Source of the DNA: Eumeta japonica
Lineage: Eukaryota; Arthropoda; Insecta; Lepidoptera; Psychidae
Direction of reading: 5' to 3'
Length of the DNA stretch: 64,000 nucleotides
Assembly (NCBI GenBank): GCA_005406025.1
Contig: BGZK01001221.1
Location: 62,001 to 126,000 of the forward strand
A program made the translations under genes and the position numbers. This document shows, piece by piece, positions 57,828 to 64,000 of this stretch. The stretch's first letter is position 1, and the number at the start of each line of letters is the position of its first letter. The notes under the pieces are model-generated. The model made no database searches. It was not told where the DNA came from and saw only the letters and a program-made list of their open reading frames with translations.

Positions 57828-58452
57828 ATTAAAGTAGTGAAAGTGAGTCTCTCTGTCTGTCTGTTACCTCTTCACGTTTAAACCTTTGAACCTATTTAGA
57901 TGCAATTCGGCATGGAAATAGTTTGAGTCCCGGGAAAGGACATAGCATACTTGTTGTCTGTTTGTACGTCCGTTCGTTTGTATGGTTTTTCATGGCTAAA
58001 TAACAGTTAAATTTATTTTAATGAACTTCATTGTACTAATATATCACACCATTTTTTTATATAAGGCATTGTGTGTTTATCTTTCAGTTTGTTTGTCTGT
58101 ATGCCTACTTATAACTCAACAATGTCAACCAATTTTGATAAAATTTAGAAAACTGATATAATTAATTGGTACATAAAATATAGGTTCTTGTTTATTTCTT
58201 TGTATGTTTATATGTATAACTCCTTGTAACTATAAAAATTAATAGTCATATATTTTATTTTATTTTATCAGCCATGCTTATTGTTTTTTTTTGTTTAGAG
58301 AAGGAGCGGTGTTAGAGTAGGCGATGAGGATTGAGAGGGAGACCGGAGGATGAGATATGATGTGAGAAGGAGAAGTAGAGCGAAAACGAAAGTAAGTGAC
58401 AATGTCAAATCATTGTATTTCCATGCGGGCGGAGCCGCGGGCAAAAGCTAGC
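57828..58452 (+). mobile_element. Full-length Helitron-like non-autonomous repeat
   Basis: The head 'taatattaaagtagtgaaag' and 'tctctctgtctgtctgttac', 'cttcacgtttaaacctttga', 'gaacctatttagatgcaatt', 'cggcatggaaatag' is the familiar 5' part of a widespread lepidopteran repeat. The body contains a purine-rich block (58300-58390), and the end 'gcggagccgcgggcaaaagc' is followed by 'tag'. A CTAG tip preceded by a short GC-rich stem, no terminal inverted repeats and no target duplication fit a non-autonomous Helitron. A SINE-like origin is the alternative. No coding capacity; the family has many partial relatives in this window. Confidence 0.65.
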
Positions 58453-58919
58453 CTTTCTACACTTTTATGAAATTGTAAGAATGCAGTAATAAAAAAAATG
58501 TTTGAGTTTTTGTAAGTTCGTTTAAGATGGGTAATGTGAAGAAGCCGTACAGACTATTTCTTTACTAAGAAAATAAATTGTGGTAAGGCGAAAAATTAAA
58601 TAAGAGAAAAATATATTAAATGTCACTATTTTTTTTCACAAAAACGTCTCTTGTGCACATACTCAAGCTTACCTCATTAAATACTTTTTCAAGGGGAAAT
58701 AAATTTAATAAAATTAATGAAAAAATTGTTTTGATAAAATGATATCAAGCGAGGAATTTAGTCAAAATTTAAAAAATAAACAAGAGCCTTATTATAAATA
58801 TATTTACGTAATAAAGTTCGTATGCCTGCTTGCTTGCTTAACAATTATAGTAACTTTCGCCTGAACGGACTAAATTAAATAAATTCTAAATTGAATGGAA
58901 TAATATCCTTCATCATTTG
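58453..58919. other. AT-rich unassigned stretch
   Basis: Nothing recognised. Confidence 0.5.
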
Positions 58920-59262
58920 TATTCATTGATCACATTGCCAATCATGATTCTGATTTCGATCTTGTTTTTAACTCCTATATCGGTTTCGCCCTTGGTTCGA
59001 TTCCAACCAAAAGAAACAGTTATTTTTACATTAAAAACTCTGTTATCATTAAAATATTTAATTTATTTTATTGTGTAACGATTTTGATTTCAAACTTAAC
59101 CCCAAACCTGGTGGGTACCAACTACTCGTGAATCCAATCTTTGGCCAATGTCAATCTCGATTCATCCTTGGACATCAATGACGGCAATAGGTAAATTTAT
59201 ATAAAAAGTAAGGAATTATTTTTATATTCACGCTAGAAAAGAGGCGAGCAAAAGCTAGTATC
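58920..59262. repeat. Degenerate Helitron-like fragments with CTAG tail
   Basis: 'gattctgatttcgatcttg' and 'tcggtttcgcccttggttcg' (58943-59000) are the minus-type phrases. The plus-type tail 'aggcgagcaaaagctag' lies at about 59242-59258, so two copies are probably fused. Confidence 0.5.
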
Positions 59263-59623
59263 TTCATAAATAATATTCGTCTATATATTATTCTGATACA
59301 TAAGCTATATTACTATAAAGTTTTATCAAAATTCGCTACGTACTTTTTTAGTGAAAGAATAACAAATATCTATGCATTCTCGCACACATTTGCGTTTCCA
59401 ATATTGGTAGAATCACTACTTTGTCTGTAAATACATTTAGAATTATTGTAAATACAGCAAAAATGTTCATCAAACCATCTACGATGAGTTCCAATCTTGG
59501 TAGGGCGAGAAGTAGTCGAATAAAAACGCAGTAGAAGAAATGGGAACCAATACAAAAGAGAAAGCAGAAAATATACAAAGTGATGACCGAACGACGAATA
59601 ACTGATAACAATACTTTAAAACC

Positions 59624-59830
59624 ATGAACAACGAGATACTGCTTTTAGAAAACGATAATTACTGTCACAATCGGCCGGATAACAAAGACGCAGTACCGCT
59701 ATACAAAAATTACCCGAGGAATAGAATCGAATTACCGTCCAAAGGAAATCGATTCGGATATTTGTCCGATAACAATAATGTGAGCGATATCAAAAAAACT
59801 GCACGCCTTCGCCGGCCGATCTTGCGATAG
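59624..59830 (+). CDS. Short ATG open frame, 68 codons, unverified
   Basis: The ATG at 59624 is preceded by AAACC (an acceptable insect start context) and the frame ends at TAG 59828. The predicted product is polar (E-I-L-L-L-E-N-D-N..., D-N-N-N-V-S-D-I-K-K) without signal peptide, membrane segment or known motif. It lies in a non-repetitive, GC-balanced block just upstream of a dense cluster of factor motifs. It could be a small protein or an exon fragment, but chance and regulatory sequence are at least as likely. Confidence 0.15.
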   Translation: MNNEILLLENDNYCHNRPDNKDAVPLYKNYPRNRIELPSKGNRFGYLSDNNNVSDIKKTARLRRPILR

Positions 59831-59832
59831 CG

Positions 59833-59897
59833 GTTATCAGGATAAACAGCTGCAGCTGATAGCAGATTGATAAGGGTAATTAGAGGGCGTGTAATTA
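59833..59897. promoter_or_regulatory. GATA / E-box / TAATTA motif cluster
   Basis: In 65 bp: TTATCA (59834), GATAAA (59841), two abutting CAGCTG E-boxes (59847 and 59853), TGATAG (59857), TGATAAG (59868) and two TAATTA homeodomain cores (59877 and 59892). The surroundings (59640-60115) are free of repeat signatures. The density is far above that of neighbouring DNA and suggests a cis-regulatory module; the target gene is unknown. Confidence 0.4.
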
Positions 59898-60115
59898 TAG
59901 TGTACGTACCGCCCCCGGACACGGCGTGCGTGAGGCTTGACGAATACGCGATTTGTGGCAGACTGGAAGTCGTCTTCAGAATTTAATGCTGTGTGTGGAG
60001 GATGGACCGAAATGTTTGAAACGGAGGCTGTAGTCACCCGATAGTAATATAGTAGTGACGTAATAGGCGTTAAGGTGATGTAGACTAGTATACAGTTATT
60101 TATATTTATCACCTT

Positions 60116-60699
60116 AATGCTTCACGATTACTCATTTAATAATGGTTTTTGATATATTTTTTTCTACTTTTATAGTATGATATAATACAAAAAAACACGT
60201 GTCGTAGCCTCATCATTGTTTTTTCATATTATAGGTAGTAGTATTCTATCACTGTGTTCATTATAATTTTTAAATTTAAGGTTTTTACATAATGTTAATA
60301 TTCTTCCTGAAATTCATAGATAATTCTTTGTGAAATTTCTATCGATTTTCCATCCAGGAATTTGCAGTAATTTTCCATAATATTTTATGAGAAATGAGAT
60401 TGAAAAATATATAAGTTCAGGGGATGCAAGGTGCACATACTTACGTATTGAAATAGTCTAGAACTATTTGTAAAACAAAACATACAATAATTTAATTATC
60501 ATCAAATAACATGCAAAAATTAATTGAATAAAAAAAATATTTTTCTCTAATTTCGCGAAGAGAATTCGTACATGGATATATTATGTATGTATATAAGTTT
60601 TGTTTATATATTATATGAAAGGATGTATATCAATTTATTTGTGTTTCTGTGACTTCGTTAATTAAGAGAGGAAATGTGTTTACCAATCTATGTTCATCT
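60116..60699. other. AT-rich unassigned stretch
   Basis: Nothing recognised. Confidence 0.5.
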
Positions 60700-61171
60700 A
60701 TCTCTACTATTATATGTATATATATATATCGTTTGTCTGTGTATTTTTTTTTGTAAAATTCATTGACAAATGTTCGTTTTGTGACGAATTGTGCTCAATT
60801 CTGCCATTTTTAAAATTTATATCTGTCTATCTGTTTGTATGTCCTTATATAACTAAAGAACAGTTCGATTGATCGATTGATTGCCTAGATTGGAATTGAC
60901 CGTGGGATCAAAATTAGAATCAAAACAGTGGCCGGAACCGGAATAAGAAGTGATCGACATTGAGAGCGGAACTTGATTTGCGGGATTTGATTTGGAGCCT
61001 ATTTAATCGATTCGGAATCAAGAGTTGATACGATTTGATATCATGAACATAACCCGGATCGGAATCGAGAACAAGATAGCGATCAAAGTCGTGATTAATT
61101 ATCATAGTAGATCGATATATATATAAGACGAAATTCGTATTTATGCAGGTGAAGCCGTAGGAAAAAGCTAG
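60700..61171 (+). mobile_element. Helitron-like repeat, nearly full length
   Basis: A head with 'tatatatatcgtttgtctgt' and 'gtatgtccttatataactaa', followed by degenerate 'gatcaaaattagaatcaaaa', 'cggaaccggaataagaag' and 'atcggaatcgagaacaag' phrases. It ends in 'tatgcaggtgaagccgtagg' and 'aaaaagctag' at 61171. Same plan as 57828-58452 and 62480-62824. Confidence 0.6.
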
Positions 61172-62368
61172 TTCTATAAATTTGTTCCTTTTGTAACGCA
61201 TCGGAGGTAAAAACACGTCTGATTTTAATGATTCTTAAACCAATAGATTCGTCCCAGTTATAATACTCGAGTACGATAATAAGTAACATGCATGTCGGCG
61301 GTCACTGGAGGTCATCGACCTTAGAAAAATAAGTAGACATTGCGTTCAGTCAGGTGACATATCGAATTAAAAAGTTTTAAATTATAGTTATTCCTTTGAA
61401 GCTGAAGGATAACATCACGGTGCTACTTGCAAGTAGAAAAAAGATTTTCAGGCATTTCATAAACGCTTGGCAGCACCCATTGAGCTGAAGGCTCTGATTT
61501 GTTGGCCTTTTCTTAGCGGAGATGCGTCCTGGAGTGGGATGTTATATGGGTGGTACAAGAAAGCTGTATAACTATGAGAATACGTATTATAAATATGGTT
61601 ATATTATAATAGTTATAGCTTTTATTTAATAACACAATAATAATAATAATAGTACGGGTGTCAATAAATAAAGCTACAATAACACATACTTCTATCCATT
61701 TTTTTTTTGGATTTCGGTAAAAAAGCAACAGATAAACATTATGAATTAAAAAATTTTAATCAGTATTTGTTCTCGTTAAATAATCATGTTAAGTTTTCGT
61801 TTGTATTCAAAACTTTTTGTCTAATAAAATTTCAAAACCATACTCCAGCTATTTAAGAAAAATAAGAACATCACGGAGAGACAATTAGACCATAAAGTGA
61901 TATCTTATGAGATCCTTTTTTTTTTTTGCGATGTGAACTGGATACCAAACATTAACGTTTTTATGCTATGAACCGTGTCGATATCCCTACTTCATATGTA
62001 ATAATAGTTCATTTACTTTATTATTATGCCGTTGATATGGGGATTATAAAATAAAACTACAATGTACCGTGTATTGAAATCTCTAGTGATTTTTAGTCGC
62101 GCACGAATTCTGAGAATAGTGCGTGCGCGTTACCTTACGTGTTTCATTTTAAATTATGTATGGTTGACACTTTCGTATTGAATAATTTGGGTCAGACTTT
62201 GTATTGCTCATTTAGTGGACGACTCGCAAAAGTGTTATGTCGGCGTTCATAGAAGGATGTTTATATATATATATGTATTTGATATGTATTTGACCGATCA
62301 TTATGAGTATTGGTATGTACATGTATTTTTTCACAGAGGTTTTTATGCTATCCTCATTGACACAACTC
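61172..62368. other. AT-rich unassigned stretch
   Basis: No gene recognised. A short alternating tract with 'gcgcacg'/'gtgcgtgcgcg' lies at 62098-62130. Confidence 0.5.
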
Positions 62369-62383
62369 GCCACCAGGTGGCGT
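62369..62383. promoter_or_regulatory. CTCF-type palindrome
   Basis: 'cgccaccaggtggcg' is a perfect 7+1+7 palindrome and contains CCACCAGGTGGCG, an excellent match to the core bound by CTCF in animals, including insects. It lies ~0.8 kb upstream of the CpG island at 63.2 kb, a typical insulator or loop-anchor position. Function is inferred from the motif alone. Confidence 0.4.
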
Positions 62384-62479
62384 TGCGATGTACGACTTTC
62401 GTATCGCTCAACCGATACATGTATATACTAATATTCATAATAGTCGGTCAAATCCTTATATATATATATATATAGATTT

Positions 62480-62824
62480 CGATATTAGAATTTATTCCAG
62501 GCTTCGTCTAAGACGGAATTGTGACTTGTAGCGAAATCGGGATTGAAAGCGGGGTGGTAGAATCTGATCGGAACTCAATCGCAAGCTGGATGAAGATCGA
62601 AACGGAGAACGGAACTGGGGTCGAAAACGGATGTGGGGTCGGAACTACAATCAAATGTATGATCGGCTGCGGAATCGAAAGCGATAAGAGTATTTAGTTA
62701 GAAATCAATCGACACAAAAGATGAAGGAATTCATTGTACGTCCATGCTGGCGCAGCTCCGGGCAGTAGTTATACGGGCAAGAACAAACAGAAAAGGGCAG
62801 AACAATATCTGCCGGGCCAGCTAG
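62480..62824 (+). repeat. Helitron-like repeat with CTAGT end
   Basis: Degenerate 'gcgaaatcgggattgaaagc', 'agatcgaaacggagaacgg' and 'tgcggaatcgaaagcgat' phrases, then 'gaaggaattcattgtacg' and 'tccatgctggcgcagctcc', and finally 'atctgccgggccagctagt' at 62824. The two successive tails suggest a nested or composite copy. Confidence 0.6.
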
Positions 62825-63131
62825 TACAGATTAAATAGCAGTTTACAATAAAAATAAAATGTGTGAACGTTGAACTCTTTGTAATGAGGAAGAGATTTTG
62901 GATGATTCTTAGTTATTGGTGCTATGAACTAAGGGTGCTTCAAATGAGAAAGCTTTAAGTGAGACGTATTTATAATATTTTAAAGAACAATGACTAATTC
63001 GAAAAATAAGAAATATGTAAAATAACAACTCGACAGAACGCATATTTTTTATAATAGTTAATTATACAAGTGTTGTTTTAACATAATATTTAATCACAAG
63101 AAGTATACGAGGCGTACGTTTATTTTTCAGT
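62825..63131. other. AT-rich flank of the terminal CpG island
   Basis: No element seen. It ends in a good 3' splice-site-like string 'gtttatttttcag' (AG at 63129-63130) just before the GC-rich block. Confidence 0.4.
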
Positions 63132-63199
63132 TTACTGAAATATGCTGAATGGGACAAAAAATCTAAGTAGTAATCGATTTTCAGCGGTAATCGCGATTT

Positions 63200-63850
63200 C
63201 ATCACGGTTGTCTGGCGCCGGTGGGGTACACCAGCTTTCACTGTGGTGGCGGCGACGGCCGGGGCGCGGGGCGCGGGCGCGGGCGGTGTGCGGTGAAAGG
63301 CTCGCGGCGGGAGCGCCGTGCGTCTTGCCGAATTTATTCAGGGGCCTCGCGGCGCCATCGATTTTTCCCGCCCGATGCGGAAAATTCTTCGGTGGGCGGT
63401 GCAGAGGTGCAACGAGGTGACGGGTGGCGGGTGGTGGCGGGATCGTGCGGCGGGCGGCGGGCGGCGGGGGGCGCGGCAGTGCGGGTGCAGCGGGGTGCGG
63501 TGCAACGCGCGCCGCTTGCCGCCAGACAGTAGGACGTCGACGCCACTGCGAGCCGGTGAGCAGGGTCGCGCGCACGCACCGCGCACCGCGCCGCCGTATC
63601 GTGACTAGTGATGTAGGCCGGCCGCAACCGCGTCCGCCGTCGCGGCACCTGCACCCGCGGCTCAGTGTCCACCCGCGCCCGCACCCTCAGCGCCGACCGC
63701 CCGTGCTGGCCGCCGCCGACCCTCGTCGGATGGAACCCAGAGTGCGTCCATTCGCATCAAGGTTAGCCTAGTGTTGTTGATAGTGCGTGTGGCGCGTGCG
63801 CCGCCCGCCGCCTGCCGCCCGCCACACGCCGCTTCAGCCCTTACCAAACG
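63200..63850 (+). promoter_or_regulatory. Terminal CpG island: promoter and/or 5' non-coding exon
   Basis: The most CpG-rich segment of the window ('ggcgacggccggggcgcggg', 'gcggcgggcggcggggggcg', 'gcgccgcccgccgcctgccg'). It holds an E2F-type TTTCCCGCC at about 63364, KLF/Sp-like GC boxes and arthropod-initiator-like TCAGTG (63662) and TCAGTA (63873). Many overlapping frames of 60-147 codons exist on both strands, but they are mostly initiated at GTG and consist of P/R/A/G-rich low-complexity sequence, as expected of CpG-rich DNA. None runs to the splice donor at 63890. The best reading is the 5' end of a gene transcribed to the right that continues beyond the window. Confidence 0.55.
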
Positions 63851-63889
63851 CGGTACTCGAACTGAAATCTGTTCAGTACTCGTTCTTAC

Positions 63890-63895
63890 GTAAGT
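63890..63895 (+). other. Consensus 5' splice donor
   Basis: 'ttac' followed by GTAAGT and 'aaatac' gives a strong U1 match immediately right of the CpG island, where AT-rich intron-like DNA resumes. Together with 'tttatttttcag' at 63119-63130 it could also bound a 759-base exon, but no frame is open across it, so the exon would be non-coding. Confidence 0.45.
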
Positions 63896-64000
63896 AAATA
63901 CATGCCTCTAAACTTTTTACACGCGGTCAGTACGAGTGCTCGCTTGAAATAGAAAAATTACTCATGAAGCTTATGTGTAAATGAAAAAAAACATAGTACG

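Noticed and set aside
63132..63575. A 147-codon minus-strand frame and several overlapping plus-strand frames of 80-115 codons
   Set aside because: Proline/arginine/alanine-rich translations of CpG-rich DNA, open on both strands at once. Several begin at GTG, and none leads into the splice donor in frame.
1..64000. CRISPR arrays, operons, phage or bacterial insertion sequences
   Set aside because: No short regularly spaced identical repeats with unique spacers, no ribosome-binding-site-led gene runs. The element content is entirely eukaryotic.
1..64000. Conserved developmental microRNAs (for example let-7, miR-10, iab-4, miR-193 type sequences)
   Set aside because: I looked by eye for the mature sequences I remember on both strands and found none; only anonymous hairpins remain.

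Overview
The window looks like about 64 kb of a large, AT-rich insect genome, and most probably a moth or butterfly. No protein-coding host gene can be supported. The open frames are short, overlap on both strands and mostly lack an ATG start. The identifiable content is old mobile-element debris of eukaryotic type (mariner, hAT, non-LTR reverse transcriptases, tRNA-derived SINEs, foldback MITEs and Helitron-like repeats). Several repeat families resemble ones I know from lepidopteran genomes. That identification rests on memory of the families, not on a search. The simplest reading is an intergenic region or a very long intron upstream of, or inside, a gene whose CpG-rich promoter or first exon lies at about 63.2-63.9 kb.

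Layout. 0-5 kb: an interspersed repeat (300-960), a perfect 35-bp-arm hairpin (1059-1130), a complex repeat made of ~145-bp degenerate units ending in CA tracts (about 1740-3240), and the C-terminal end of a non-LTR reverse transcriptase (4450-4705). 5-16 kb: mostly featureless AT-rich DNA with a CpG-rich patch (5735-5960), a TIR element (12394-13126), Helitron-like degenerate repeats and small hairpins. 16-23 kb: a mariner pseudogene (16305-16780), a second copy of the ~150-bp-unit complex repeat (17780-19200), a ~2.4 kb broken non-LTR element on the minus strand (19290-21700, with FADD changed to FAND), a foldback MITE and a SINE. 24-36 kb: a CpG patch (24225-24690), tandem arrays with ~133-bp (27190-27790) and ~120-bp units (29400-30240), the reverse-orientation mate of the 300-960 repeat (30484-30890), another RT fragment (31363-31703), two terminal-inverted-repeat elements and a sharp CpG island (35690-36110). 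36-50 kb: quiet DNA, a SINE, a 157-bp MITE flanked by TA, an RT relic, a second mariner relic of a different type, a hAT relic with sequence-rich 3' end, and a ~124-bp tandem array (49925-50480). 50-64 kb: candidate regulatory DNA (51090-51800; 59833-59897), Helitron-like copies, a GC-rich block (57000-57430), a near-perfect CTCF-type palindrome (62369-62383) and the terminal CpG island with a consensus 5' splice donor at 63890.

Working together: nothing here forms a pathway or operon. The only functional architecture I can propose is cis-regulatory: several isolated CpG islands in AT-rich DNA, a GATA/E-box/homeodomain cluster and a CTCF-like site, all lying to the left of the GC-rich exon or promoter at the right edge. 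All of the transposase and reverse-transcriptase relics are broken by stops, frameshifts or catalytic substitutions.
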